NCBI GenBank assembly: GCA_964647255.1
Contig: CAZYGI010000031.1
Location: 1 to 41,404 of the forward strand
Direction: 5' to 3'
Length of the DNA stretch: 41,404 nucleotides
Source of the DNA: CAWJEL01 sp964647255
GTDB taxonomy: Bacteria; Chloroflexota; Anaerolineae; CG2-30-64-16
Positions within the stretch are counted from its first letter, which is position 1. Each line of letters starts with the position of its first letter. The notes beneath the pieces were generated by a model, which made no database searches, was not told the origin of the DNA, and was given only the letters and a program-made list of their open reading frames with translations. Shown here piece after piece: positions 7,780 through 16,009 of this stretch. Position numbers and translations under genes: made by a program.

Positions 7780-8166
7780 ATGAAGCAGGCCGTAGCCGTT
7801 CTGATGTTGGGATTTGGGATCGCGTTGGCGGTCATCATTGGGCAGCGGATGAGCACCGATGCCATGGCCGTGGTGATCGGCGTGGCGGTGGGCGTGGCAG
7901 CCAGCGTGCCCACCAGCATCCTGATGGTGGCCCTGTTGCGCCGCTCGCGCGGTGCGGGGTTCGCCCCGGAGCCGACCTCGCCGCCGGCCAGCGCCCCGCA
8001 GCTCCAGCAGCCGAACTTCATCATGCTTAGCCCCGACATGTTCGGACGCCAGGCGCAGCAGCCCTACCTGCCCTTGCCGCCCGCCGAATATGATGTGAGC
8101 CAGGATGGCGGGCTGCGTCGCCTGCGCGTTGTGGGCGGCGATGATGACTGGGTAGCGGGCGAGTAA
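7780..8166 (+). CDS. small two-helix membrane protein, unknown
   Basis: 128 residues. Two hydrophobic helices (about residues 4-21 and 27-52) are followed by a basic RRSRG and a Pro/Gln-rich tail (PPASAPQLQQPNF, QAQQPYLPLPP) that would lie in the cytoplasm by the positive-inside rule. It starts 4 bp after the ftsK-like stop, so the two are coupled. Because the motor lacks its own membrane domain, this neighbour could supply an anchor in trans; this is inference from gene order only. No family recognised. Confidence 0.7.
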   Translation: MKQAVAVLMLGFGIALAVIIGQRMSTDAMAVVIGVAVGVAASVPTSILMVALLRRSRGAGFAPEPTSPPASAPQLQQPNFIMLSPDMFGRQAQQPYLPLPPAEYDVSQDGGLRRLRVVGGDDDWVAGE

Positions 8167-8277
8167 TCGGCTCAGATGGTCCCGGCGGAGCGGCACCCTG
8201 GCAGGCATCGTCCAGAGTCGGTGGTCCGCTTGGCGCGCAGATATGTTCGTGGATATCAAGAAGTGGCGGAGGTGATC

Positions 8278-8649
8278 ATGGTTTCGCAAAACACCGATGT
8301 GCGGGTCGTTCTGACGGCCGATGGCGCGCGGTTTCAGGCTTTTCGCTGGCAGGGCCGGGTCCTGCGCGTTCTTGCGGTCGAAGATATGCGTGCGACTGGC
8401 CTCGAACGACGGTATAAGGTCGCGACCCCGGAAGGCGGCTATGAGCTCGCGTTGGACCTCGTCACTGGGCGCTGGTCTGTGCGCTGTGGGCCGTCGTGGC
8501 TGGCGCGTGCCCGGGCGCGGCTGGAGAACCTGCCCCGGTACACGCTGCCTGCGTCTCGTCGTCGTGTCCGGTCGGTGCGGGTGGCGGTGGCGGCGCCCCC
8601 GGCGCCGGGAGGCAGCTATGCAGGTCGGCTTGCTCTGGTTCGACAATGA
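8278..8649 (+). CDS. DUF6504-like small protein
   Basis: 123 residues starting at ATG 8278, just after GGAGGTG (8269-8275). The core FQAFRWQGRVLRVLAVEDMR, then YKVATPEGGYELALDLVTGRW, resembles the short beta-rich DUF6504 family (FxWRGxxYxV, then VYELxxDxxTGxW). That family is often found beside DNA-repair polymerase genes in Gram-positive bacteria. The C-terminus is Arg-rich. The frame is open upstream to 8176 but without a convincing ribosome binding site. Its last 32 bp overlap the next gene. Confidence 0.65.
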   Translation: MVSQNTDVRVVLTADGARFQAFRWQGRVLRVLAVEDMRATGLERRYKVATPEGGYELALDLVTGRWSVRCGPSWLARARARLENLPRYTLPASRRRVRSVRVAVAAPPAPGGSYAGRLALVRQ

Positions 8650-8863
8650 TCCGGGCCGCGGCGTGAACGCCAAGATTCAGGATGCTGCTCAGCGCTACCG
8701 TGAGAAGTTTGGCGTGGCGCCTGATACGTGCTATGTCAACTGCGGGGTGCTCGGCGGCCAGGGCGGCGCTGACCTCAGCGCAGGGCTGCGGTTGCGCGTG
8801 GTGCCCGTCTCGAACATTCTCCCGCACCATTTTTGGGTCGGCATGGAGGAGAAGGCGGGTTAG
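8618..8863 (+). CDS. conserved-looking 81-residue protein of unknown function (LWFDND type)
   Basis: 81 residues with GGGAGG (8607-8612) before the ATG. The start overlaps the end of the preceding gene by 32 bp, so it is expressed with it. Visible pattern: MQVGLLWFDNDPGRG, AAQRYREKFGVAPDTCYVN, then LRVVPVSNILPHHFWVGM. The aromatic/acidic N-terminus and the HHFW motif look like conserved functional patches, but no catalytic family is recognised. Its stop overlaps the stop of the convergent holA by 4 bp. Confidence 0.7.
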   Translation: MQVGLLWFDNDPGRGVNAKIQDAAQRYREKFGVAPDTCYVNCGVLGGQGGADLSAGLRLRVVPVSNILPHHFWVGMEEKAG

Positions 8864-9924
8864 GGCTGCTCCGTGCGGTAGAGCAATTGGGCCAGGAGTA
8901 CATCCATCGCCTCACGGTCACCGAGCTTCCCAGTTTTGATCGCTTCGTCCGCGGCCAGGATGTATTCCATGGCGCGCTCCAGGCCGCTCATGGTGTGGCG
9001 CTGGGCCTGGGTCAGCAGCTTTGGCACCGTCCAATCGGCGACGTTGAGGGTGCGGGCCATCTCAGTCGGCTTGGCGCCCTGCCCTTGCAGGGCCTTGGCC
9101 TGGATCAGCAGCCTGTACTGGCGGGCGATCATGCCGAGCAGGCGGAGCGGTTGTTCGCCGTCAATGTCCAGCACGTGTTTCATCTGCTTGCTTGCCGTCG
9201 CGCCGTCGCCGAGCCCCAGGGCGTCCACCAACTCGAAGACGCTGGCGGCGCGCGTGGCGGGCACCAGCTTGCGGACATCGGCGCGGGTGATCAGCTTGCC
9301 CGGCGCATAGTCGGCCAGCTTGTGCAGCTCCTGGTCAAGCTGGCGCAGCTCGTCGCCGACGAAATCAGCCAGATCGGCCAACGCCGCAGGTTCGAGCTTG
9401 ACCTTGTGCAGCGCGGCCCGTTGCCGGATCCAATCAGGCAGCTCATTGCGCCGCGGTTTTTCGCGCAGCGCCAACTTCACCTGGCCCGTCGGGGCCAGTT
9501 CCTGCAGCCGGCGCAGCACTGGGCCGCTGCCCACGGTATCTTCTTCCAGGAACACCAGCTCGGTGCTCGCGGGGACGTGCTCCAGGTAGGCGATGAGCTG
9601 CTTCGCCTGGCCTTTGGCGGCCTCCGGGGCAAGCGTTTCCGCGGTCCGACCTTCCTCCTCTTCCGACGGCTCAGCCGGTTTGGCGCGCCCCTTGCCCGGC
9701 GCGGCTAACCGGGCCAGGAGGCCTTCGACCACCACCAGCCGGCGCTCGGCGAGAAACGGCAGGGTGTCGCACGCGTTCTGGACGTCGGCGACGGTGGTCT
9801 GGCGGCCATCCAGCCGTGATGTGTTCAGTTCGACCATCTCCGGGTCGTCCGCGACCTGGCTGCGAATGGCAGCGAGCGTTTCAGCGCGGAGGAACTCGGC
9901 TGGCCCGTGGATGAGGGTGATCAT
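8860..9924 (-). CDS. holA: DNA polymerase III subunit delta
   Basis: 354 residues, the normal length for the clamp-loader delta subunit that opens the beta sliding clamp. It begins MITLIHGPAEFLRAETLAAI, the degenerate P-loop region of delta, followed by NACDTLPFLAERRLVVVEGL, the clamp-interacting region, and by the C-terminal helical collar (LLGMIARQYRLLIQAKALQGQGA). A Lys/Glu-rich insert (GKGRAKPAEPSEEEEGR) sits in a loop of the AAA+-like domain. It is the last gene in a minus-strand run and collides tail to tail with the LexA operon, with stop codons overlapping by 4 bp. Confidence 0.92.
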   Translation of the reverse strand: MITLIHGPAEFLRAETLAAIRSQVADDPEMVELNTSRLDGRQTTVADVQNACDTLPFLAERRLVVVEGLLARLAAPGKGRAKPAEPSEEEEGRTAETLAPEAAKGQAKQLIAYLEHVPASTELVFLEEDTVGSGPVLRRLQELAPTGQVKLALREKPRRNELPDWIRQRAALHKVKLEPAALADLADFVGDELRQLDQELHKLADYAPGKLITRADVRKLVPATRAASVFELVDALGLGDGATASKQMKHVLDIDGEQPLRLLGMIARQYRLLIQAKALQGQGAKPTEMARTLNVADWTVPKLLTQAQRHTMSGLERAMEYILAADEAIKTGKLGDREAMDVLLAQLLYRTEQP

Positions 9925-9946
9925 GGGTTTGGCGTTCCGTAATGCG

Positions 9947-10438
9947 TCAAACAGGCCGAATCGTCACGCGGTGCCGGACGACCGGTCCGCCTTCGAGTCT
10001 GCGGACGTCGGCGATCTGCAGATCGGTCACGTCCGGGCTCGTGGTGACGTTTTCCTGCGCCCAGCGGCCCAGCGGTTGGGCGATGAGCAGCGCCAGCGTG
10101 GCGCCCAGGACCGCGCCCGGCAGACGATCCCACCAGGCGCCTTTGCGGCCGGCCAGCGCCAGCGCGGCCGCGCCGCTGAGCAGCCCGGCGGTTACCAGGT
10201 TGGTGCCGCAGTTTGGGTGCACCGCCAGGCTGCGCTCCCCATGCTGCAGGCGGGCCAGGCCATCCTCGGCCGCGGCGCGCAGCGCGGCCGCACTGATCTC
10301 GCCGTACATGATGAACCCCTGAAGGTCGCTGCGCGCGGCCAGGGACGCGCCCGGCAGCCGTCGGGTCAGGATCGTCATCGTCGCGTGCTCGATCCCGTGG
10401 TGTTGGCGGAGGCGGCGAGCTAGAGAGCTTTGGGACAT
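9947..10438 (-). CDS. DUF6391 domain protein
   Basis: 163 residues with AGGAG 8 bp before the ATG. Features: QHHGIEHATMTILTRRLPG near the N-terminus, HPNCGTNLVTAGLLSGAAAL, and one or two hydrophobic segments (about residues 83-97 and 107-121). The HGIEHAT and HPNCGTN motifs fit the DUF6391 family known from Chloroflexota and cyanobacteria; His and Cys may bind a metal. Function unknown. It sits 22 bp upstream of holA on the same strand, probably in one transcript. Confidence 0.75.
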   Translation of the reverse strand: MSQSSLARRLRQHHGIEHATMTILTRRLPGASLAARSDLQGFIMYGEISAAALRAAAEDGLARLQHGERSLAVHPNCGTNLVTAGLLSGAAALALAGRKGAWWDRLPGAVLGATLALLIAQPLGRWAQENVTTSPDVTDLQIADVRRLEGGPVVRHRVTIRPV

Positions 10439-10492
10439 CGGTTGCTCCTGAAGATGTGGCGGACAGCGGGCCGGGCCGCCGGATGCGTCGTT

Positions 10493-11368
10493 TCAGACCA
10501 TCCCTGGTATTTCGGCGAAGACGCTGAGCGGCGCGGCGCACACACCCACCAGGCCGGGGCCGGTGTGCGCGCCCAACACGGGCGCGATGGCACACGTGGG
10601 CAAGATGTGGGCAATGAAACGTTGTCCCATCAGGGAGACCACCTGTGCCGCACCGGCCAGGTTGTGCGCATGCATCACCTGGATGCGCATTGGATAGGCT
10701 GAGCCGAAGCGCTCGGCCACGATTTCCACGATCTTCTGGAACGCGCGCTTGATTGAACGTTCGCGCGCGTGGACGACGTAGGTTCCATGCGCTTTTTCCA
10801 CCCCGATGACGGGTTTCAGGTCAAGAATCTGGCCCATCAACGCCTGGATGTGGCTGATCCGGCCGCCGTGCTCCAGGTATCTGAGCGTTTCCAGGGTGTA
10901 ATAGGTTTCGGTCGCCTCGCGGATGCGCCCCAGGGTCGCAAGGATGCGTTCCAGCGTCCAGCCGGCCTGGGTCATGCGCACGGCGGCCTCCACCTGCCAG
11001 CCCTGAGCGGCGGACAGGGTCAAGGTGTCCACGAAGGTCACGCGTGCTTCCGGCACCTGCTCTGCGCCCAAACGGGCCGCGTTCAGCGTGCCGCTGAGCC
11101 CGGATGAGATATGGATTGAAAGGATGTTGGCGTCACCGGTGGCAACTAACTCGCGGTAGATGGTCGCAAAGTCGCCCGGGGCCGGCTGCGATGTGCTGGG
11201 AAAGGACTTCGTGCCGGCCAGCAACTCATAGAATTCCGCCGGCTGGATGTCAATCCCGCTGCGATAGTTCTTGCCTTCGAGCGATAAGATGAGCGGCACG
11301 CTGTGGATCGTGGCTCCAGCGGCTTGTTCGAGGGACAGGTCTGCGCCGGCATCGGTCAAGATGTGCAT
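10493..11368 (-). CDS. DegV family fatty-acid-binding protein
   Basis: 291 residues, normal for DegV. Visible motifs: ILTDAGADL at the N-terminus, PSTSQPAPGDF, ILSIHISSGLSGTLNAAR, VTFVDTLTLSAAQGW, YYTLETLRYLEHGGRIS and the C-terminal GAHTGPGLVG. Members bind a fatty acid and, in Firmicutes (as FakB), present it to the FakA kinase; no FakA is in the window. ATG 11368 is preferred to the in-frame ATG at 11386 because GGAG lies 9 bp before it. It slightly overlaps or abuts the glycosyltransferase gene upstream. Confidence 0.92.
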   Translation of the reverse strand: MHILTDAGADLSLEQAAGATIHSVPLILSLEGKNYRSGIDIQPAEFYELLAGTKSFPSTSQPAPGDFATIYRELVATGDANILSIHISSGLSGTLNAARLGAEQVPEARVTFVDTLTLSAAQGWQVEAAVRMTQAGWTLERILATLGRIREATETYYTLETLRYLEHGGRISHIQALMGQILDLKPVIGVEKAHGTYVVHARERSIKRAFQKIVEIVAERFGSAYPMRIQVMHAHNLAGAAQVVSLMGQRFIAHILPTCAIAPVLGAHTGPGLVGVCAAPLSVFAEIPGMV

Positions 11369-11382
11369 CGGGTGTGCTCCAT

Positions 11383-12333
11383 TCATTCACCAAGTTGTTC
11401 GCGAATCACGTAGATCGGCTTGTTTTGCGCCTCGTGGTAGACCCGCATCACCATTTCAGCAATCAGCCCCATGCTGACCAGTTGTACACCCAGGATGACC
11501 AGCAGCACTGCCAGCAGCAGCAAGGGCCGGCTGCCGATGTTCTGTCCCAGCACGAGTTTGACGAAGGTCAGGTAGATGCCGAACAGGAGCCCCACCCCGG
11601 CCGACAGCAGCCCGGCCCGGCCAAAGATCTGCAGCGGCCGCGTGCCATAGTCGAGCATGAACCGCACGGTGATGATATCGAGCAGCACACGGAAGGTGCG
11701 GCTCAGGCCGTATTTGCTCTTGCCGAAGCGCCGCGCCCGGTCGTTAACTGGGATCTCCGCCACTGTGACTCCCATCCAGCTCGCCAGCGCGGGGATGAAG
11801 CGGTGCAGCTCGCCGTACAGCCGCACGTTTTTGGCGACCTCGCTGCGGTAGGCTTTCAAGGAGCAGCCGTAGTCGTGCAGCACCACGCCCGTCGCGCCGG
11901 AGATCATGCGATTCGCCATCATCGAAGGCAGGCGCCGGCTGAGGAACGGCTCCTTCCGGTCGGCGCGCCAACCGCTGACGATATCGTAGCCTTCCGCCAT
12001 CTTCGCCAGCAGCTTCGGGATGTCGCGCGGATCGTTCTGCAGATCGGCGTCGCTGGTGATGACGATCTCGCCGCGCGCGGCTGTGAACCCGGCTGAGAAC
12101 CCGGCCGTCTGGCCGAAATTCCGACGGAAACGGATGATCCGCCAGCGCGGGTCGCGCGCGTGGATGGCCTTCAGCCGCGCAAAGCTGTCATCGCGGCTGC
12201 CGTCATCTACGACGATCACTTCGTAGGTCCAGCCAACTTCAGCAAGCGCGGCGGTGAGTTCCTGGTATAACGGCTCGACGTTCTCAGCCTCGTTGTAGAG
12301 TGGGATAACGATGGAAAGTTGGGGGTCGGTCAT
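11383..12333 (-). CDS. GT2 family glycosyltransferase, DPM1/GtrB-like, with two C-terminal membrane helices
   Basis: 316 residues. The GT-A fold is clear: LSIVIPLYNEAENVEPL, VIVVDDGSRDDS, RNFGQTAGFSAGF and the metal-binding SDADLQNDP. GCSLKAYRSEV and RARRFGKSKYGLSRTFRVL are typical of polyprenyl-phosphate sugar synthases. Two helices follow (about 232-255 and 264-290). The likely reaction is transfer of a sugar from a nucleotide to polyprenyl phosphate at the inner membrane. The upstream gene encodes a flippase-like membrane protein 3 bp away, so the pair probably acts in cell-envelope glycoconjugate synthesis. Confidence 0.9.
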   Translation of the reverse strand: MTDPQLSIVIPLYNEAENVEPLYQELTAALAEVGWTYEVIVVDDGSRDDSFARLKAIHARDPRWRIIRFRRNFGQTAGFSAGFTAARGEIVITSDADLQNDPRDIPKLLAKMAEGYDIVSGWRADRKEPFLSRRLPSMMANRMISGATGVVLHDYGCSLKAYRSEVAKNVRLYGELHRFIPALASWMGVTVAEIPVNDRARRFGKSKYGLSRTFRVLLDIITVRFMLDYGTRPLQIFGRAGLLSAGVGLLFGIYLTFVKLVLGQNIGSRPLLLLAVLLVILGVQLVSMGLIAEMVMRVYHEAQNKPIYVIREQLGE

Positions 12334-12336
12334 GGC

Positions 12337-13290
12337 TTACCTTCGCGTGCGTCGGATGCCACCGATCAGATACATGACGCCGCCCACCAGCCCGGTGGCG
12401 ACGGTGATGATATAGATGCCCAGGGAAAGCGCAAGGGCGACCGGTTGGGCCACGCCGACGCTGCCAAACAAGCCCACATAGCTCAGCTCGCGCACCCCCA
12501 GCCCACCGAATGCCGGCAGCAGCAGGGCGATGGCGGTCAGCGGGACGAAGACGAGATAGAGGGTCAGCGGCAGGCGCAGCCCCAGGCCCCAGCCGATGGC
12601 GACATTCCAGCCGATCTGGAGCAGGTTGAAGATCAGCGATGCGAGCAGCCCGCGGCCAATGGTGCGGCGGTCGTAGGGCGCGAAGGCGTCGGCGAGCGCA
12701 TCCAGGCGCAGCCGTTTCACCCCGCGGCCCAGAAGATCGCCTTGGCGGGCCAAGTCGCCCCACCAGGACCGGCGCAGGAGCCAGGCGGCCAGCAGGCCCC
12801 CGCCAAACAACGCGGCGGTGACGGCGGTAACCGCGGCCGGCGCCCTGCCCGGCTGAAACAGCGCGGCGAGCAGGCCCATCGCCAGCAGGACCATGATGCC
12901 CAGGTAGCGGTCCACCAGCACGCTGTTGATCACGCGCCCGGGCCGGCCCGTGTCTTGGGCGAGTTCTGCGGCGCGCACTGCATCACCCCCGAAGCCGGTG
13001 GGCAGGATGACGTTGAAGAAGCTGCCGACGAAGTACCACGAGTTGAGCTCGCGCAGCGGCCGGTGGATGCCCAGAGCGGTCAGCAGCACCTGCCAGCGCA
13101 CGGCGCGCACCGCGACCCCGGCCAGGAACAGCAGCCAGGCCACCGTGAGCCAGGCGGGGTTGATGCGACGCAGCGCATCCCAAACCTCGATCCAATGCAC
13201 CTGGCGGAGGATCAGCGCCAGCAGGATCGCGCTCACGGCTATCTGGAGCAGGCCGCGGATGCGTTTCTTGGACAAGTTGAGAATCTCCAC
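12337..13290 (-). CDS. lysylphosphatidylglycerol-synthase-type transmembrane protein (UPF0104/YbhN-like)
   Basis: 317 residues with about eight hydrophobic helices. Family marks are FNVILPTGFGGDAVRAAELAQ in the first half, VLVDRYLGIMVLLAMGLLAAL, and PAFGGLGVRELSYVGLFG near the end. It matches the integral membrane part of MprF without the aminoacyl-transfer domain. Such proteins are linked to lipid flipping or polyprenol-sugar assembly. It starts the transcript that continues into the GT2 gene 3 bp later. Confidence 0.87.
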   Translation of the reverse strand: MEILNLSKKRIRGLLQIAVSAILLALILRQVHWIEVWDALRRINPAWLTVAWLLFLAGVAVRAVRWQVLLTALGIHRPLRELNSWYFVGSFFNVILPTGFGGDAVRAAELAQDTGRPGRVINSVLVDRYLGIMVLLAMGLLAALFQPGRAPAAVTAVTAALFGGGLLAAWLLRRSWWGDLARQGDLLGRGVKRLRLDALADAFAPYDRRTIGRGLLASLIFNLLQIGWNVAIGWGLGLRLPLTLYLVFVPLTAIALLLPAFGGLGVRELSYVGLFGSVGVAQPVALALSLGIYIITVATGLVGGVMYLIGGIRRTRR

Positions 13291-13301
13291 AGAACGAACA
13301 A

Positions 13302-13365
13302 TGACGAGTCATCAGAAACGAGTAACCCACGAACCATGAAGGCGGTGATGACGCGTTACTCGTCA
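13302..13365. repeat. imperfect inverted repeat in the mutS2 downstream spacer
   Basis: The spacer between mutS2 and the membrane-protein gene contains CGAGTAAC (13319-13326) and its complement GTTACTCG (13355-13362), plus nearby TGACGAG and CTCGTCA. It resembles the short dispersed repeats elsewhere in the window more than a terminator, as no T run follows. Confidence 0.35.
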
Positions 13366-13369
13366 CGGC

Positions 13370-15865
13370 TCACCGCTGCACCAGCTTGGCGATGGTCACG
13401 CCTTCGCCGCCCTCGCTGTTTTCACCTGAGCGGAATTCGCCCACCAGGGGATGCCCGCGCAGCTCATCGCGGACGGCCTGGCGGAGCGCGCCGGTGCCTT
13501 TGCCGTGAATGATCCGCACCCACGGCAGGCCGGCCAGGTAGGCGGTGTCGAGATAGCGGTCGAGCTCGACCAACATATCGTCCACCGTCAGCCCGCGCAG
13601 ATCGAGTTCCATCCCTGGGCTGGCGGGGCGGGGCTGGGCGCCGCTGGCCTGAATCTGCACGGCCGGTTGCTGGCCGCGCTCGCGCAACTCGACGCGGCTC
13701 ACGCCCAGGCGCACGCGGAACCCGCCGACCTTGACCTCGACTTCGTTGCCCGCGACGCCTGCAATTTCACCGCTGGCGCCGAGCGAGGGCACCCACACCC
13801 GGTCACCGGGCAGCAGCGGGCCTTCGACCTGGACCGGCCGCGGTGCATCCATCGCGGGCAGCGGTTTGACGCGGTCGGAACGCCGGGCCAGCACTTCTTC
13901 AGCCTCAGCCAGCCAACGTTCATGGAGCGATTTGCCCGGCAGCCGTTCGCCGGCGCCGCGCTCGCGGGGCAAGACGGCCATTTCTTCGCGCAGCCGCCCG
14001 ATCTCCTCGCGGACCGCCTCAAGTTCGGCCTGAGCCTGGCCGCGCGTCTCCGTCAGCACTTCGCGGCGCGCCTCTTCGACTTTCGCCAGCCGGTAGCGCA
14101 GATCGGCGTGGAGCGCCTCGGCGTGCCTCTGCTGGGCTTTGGCGTCCGACTCCGCCGTGAGCGCAGCTTCGCGCGCGCGCTTGATCTCCGCCAGCATCGC
14201 TTCGGCTTCCAGCGACTGCGGCGAGACGAGCGCCTCGGCCTTTGTCACCACATCGTTGGGCAGGCCGAGCCGGCGGGCGATGGCAAAGGCGTTGGAACGC
14301 CCCGGCAGCCCGATGCTGAGCTTGTACGTCGGGCTCAGCGTTTCGATGTCGAACTCGACGCTGGCATTGGTCACAAACGGCGTGCTGTGGGCGAAGACTT
14401 TCAGCTCGGAGTAGTGCGTCGTTGCAAGCGCGGTGATGCTGCGGGCCAACAGGGTCTTCAGGATGGCTTGGGCCAGCGCCGCGCCTTCCTCAGGATCGGT
14501 GCCCGCGCCGAGCTCGTCCAGCAGCACCAGCGAGCGGTCGTCCGCGTGCTCAAGGATGTCTACGATGTGCGTCAGGTGCGATGAGAAGGTGGACAGGCTC
14601 TGCTCGATGCTCTGCTCGTCGCCGATGTCGGCAAACACTTGCTCGAACACCGTCAGCTTCGAGCCTTCATCCGCCGGGATCGCCATGCCGGCCTGGGCCA
14701 TGAGGGTGAGCAGCCCGGTCGTTTTCAGGGAGACCGTCTTGCCGCCCGTGTTCGGCCCGGTCACGACCACGATGAAGTAATCGTCTTCCAGGTAGATGTC
14801 CACCGGCACGACCGTCAAGGGATCGAGCAGCGGGTGGCGCGCCTTGATCAGGACCAGCGTGCTGCCGGGATGGCGAACGCCGGACGCCGGAGGCTCCAGG
14901 TCTGCTGCCGAAGGCCGGCCGCCATGCGGATTCGCGGCGTCGCCGTGCCGCCGTGTCGCCGTGTCGTTGCGTTTCTTGAACGACGCCAATTCCGGCTCGA
15001 CGGCCAGAAGTTCATTGGCATAACGCGCCTTGGCGAAGATCAAATCCAGATCGCCGAGCGCCTCCACGGTGCGCGCGATGGGTCCGGCATGTGCGCCGAC
15101 CAGCCCGGTGAGCGCGGCCAGGATGCGATGGATCTCCTCCTCCTCGGCCAGTTGCGCCTCGCGCCAGCGGTTGTTGAGATCCACCACCGCCAACGGCTCG
15201 ATGAAGAGCGTGGCACCGCTCCCGGATTGGTCGTGCACCAGGCCGGGAATGCGGCCCTTGAATTCGGCGCGCAGCGGGATGACATAACGGCCCTGGCGTT
15301 GGGTCACGATCGGTTCTTGAAGATAAGGCGCGTTGACAGACGACGCGACGATGCGTTGCAGCCGCTCCATCAGCGATGCATGGGCCTCGCGCAACGTCCG
15401 CCGGATGCGCGCTAAGGCGTCCGAGGCGCTGTCCAAGACCTCGCCCCGCTCGTCAACACAGCGGCCAATCTCGTCAATCAATTCGCTGGGCGCAGAGATG
15501 CGCGCTGCCACATCCGCAACGTGTGGGAACTGTTCGGCGAGGCGCGTGAGGGCGCGATAGAGCGTGCGGCCGCGCACCAGGGTGCTGCGGATGTCGAGCA
15601 GGTCGGTCGGCAGGAGGGTGGCCCCGCGCACCGCCTGCTCCACACGCTCGCGCAAATCGTGCACGCCGCCCAGGTGGACGTCACTTTTCTCTTCCAGCAA
15701 TCGGCGCGCCTCGCGCGTCTCCGCCTGCCACTCCTGCGCCTGCCGGATGTCGTCGGTGGGCAGCAGGGCAACGGCGAGTTCACGTCCTAGTGAGAAAGAG
15801 GTGTGCGCGGCAAGCCGGTCCCGGATCTTGTCGAATTCCAGCACGCGCAATGTTCGCGGGTCCAT
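13370..15865 (-). CDS. mutS2: endonuclease MutS2
   Basis: 831 residues. It begins MDPRTLRVLEFDKIRDRL, has the clamp/lever helices, Walker A GPNTGGKT (370-377), the ABC-like STFSSHL, and Walker B LVLLDELGAGTDPEEGAALA. The C-terminal Smr nuclease domain is LDLRGLTVDDMLVELDRYL to IIHGKGTGALRQAV. MutS2 binds branched or collided-ribosome substrates, suppressing recombination or splitting ribosomes. An insert at residues about 298-318 (RNDTATRRHGDAANPHGG) replaces a normally short loop before LIKARHPLLDP and is encoded by a low-complexity repeat. ATG 15865 is preferred over 15889 by homology and promoter position. Confidence 0.93.
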   Translation of the reverse strand: MDPRTLRVLEFDKIRDRLAAHTSFSLGRELAVALLPTDDIRQAQEWQAETREARRLLEEKSDVHLGGVHDLRERVEQAVRGATLLPTDLLDIRSTLVRGRTLYRALTRLAEQFPHVADVAARISAPSELIDEIGRCVDERGEVLDSASDALARIRRTLREAHASLMERLQRIVASSVNAPYLQEPIVTQRQGRYVIPLRAEFKGRIPGLVHDQSGSGATLFIEPLAVVDLNNRWREAQLAEEEEIHRILAALTGLVGAHAGPIARTVEALGDLDLIFAKARYANELLAVEPELASFKKRNDTATRRHGDAANPHGGRPSAADLEPPASGVRHPGSTLVLIKARHPLLDPLTVVPVDIYLEDDYFIVVVTGPNTGGKTVSLKTTGLLTLMAQAGMAIPADEGSKLTVFEQVFADIGDEQSIEQSLSTFSSHLTHIVDILEHADDRSLVLLDELGAGTDPEEGAALAQAILKTLLARSITALATTHYSELKVFAHSTPFVTNASVEFDIETLSPTYKLSIGLPGRSNAFAIARRLGLPNDVVTKAEALVSPQSLEAEAMLAEIKRAREAALTAESDAKAQQRHAEALHADLRYRLAKVEEARREVLTETRGQAQAELEAVREEIGRLREEMAVLPRERGAGERLPGKSLHERWLAEAEEVLARRSDRVKPLPAMDAPRPVQVEGPLLPGDRVWVPSLGASGEIAGVAGNEVEVKVGGFRVRLGVSRVELRERGQQPAVQIQASGAQPRPASPGMELDLRGLTVDDMLVELDRYLDTAYLAGLPWVRIIHGKGTGALRQAVRDELRGHPLVGEFRSGENSEGGEGVTIAKLVQR
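14936..14975. repeat. low-complexity repeat inserted in mutS2
   Basis: Plus-strand copies of a unit close to GCCGTGTC (GTCGCCGTGCCGCCGTGTCG and onward) are read in frame on the minus strand as RNDTATRRHGDAA. The reading frame is maintained. Confidence 0.7.
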
Positions 15866-15872
15866 GCCGACG

Positions 15873-15885
15873 AGTATAGCATAAG
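15873..15885 (-). promoter_or_regulatory. extended -10 promoter of mutS2, likely giving a leaderless mRNA
   Basis: On the minus strand TGCTATACT (TATACT at 15873-15878) stands 7 bp before the ATG at 15865. Transcription would start at or within a base of the start codon. No ribosome binding site is visible, and no good -35 was found at 17 bp. Confidence 0.4.
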
Positions 15886-15943
15886 GCAAGCCGAAGCACG
15901 AATCGCCGCGCCATGATCGTCCATGGGTTTCATGGACTTCTTC

Positions 15944-15972
15944 TTGTCTGGCGTTCCCTCCTGTGCTATGAT
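15944..15972 (+). promoter_or_regulatory. sigma-70-like promoter of the nucleotidyltransferase/phosphomutase operon
   Basis: TTGTCT (15944-15949), a 17-bp spacer and TATGAT (15967-15972), with TGC before the -10 forming an extended element. It lies 38 bp upstream of the start at 16010 and is divergent from mutS2. Confidence 0.6.
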
Positions 15973-16009
15973 TGACGCATCTTATTCAGCTTGTGTGCGA
16001 GGGATCTGC

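Noticed and set aside
13451..14584. Plus-strand open frame opposite mutS2
   Set aside because: Antisense to conserved MutS2 and Smr motifs with no recognisable product.
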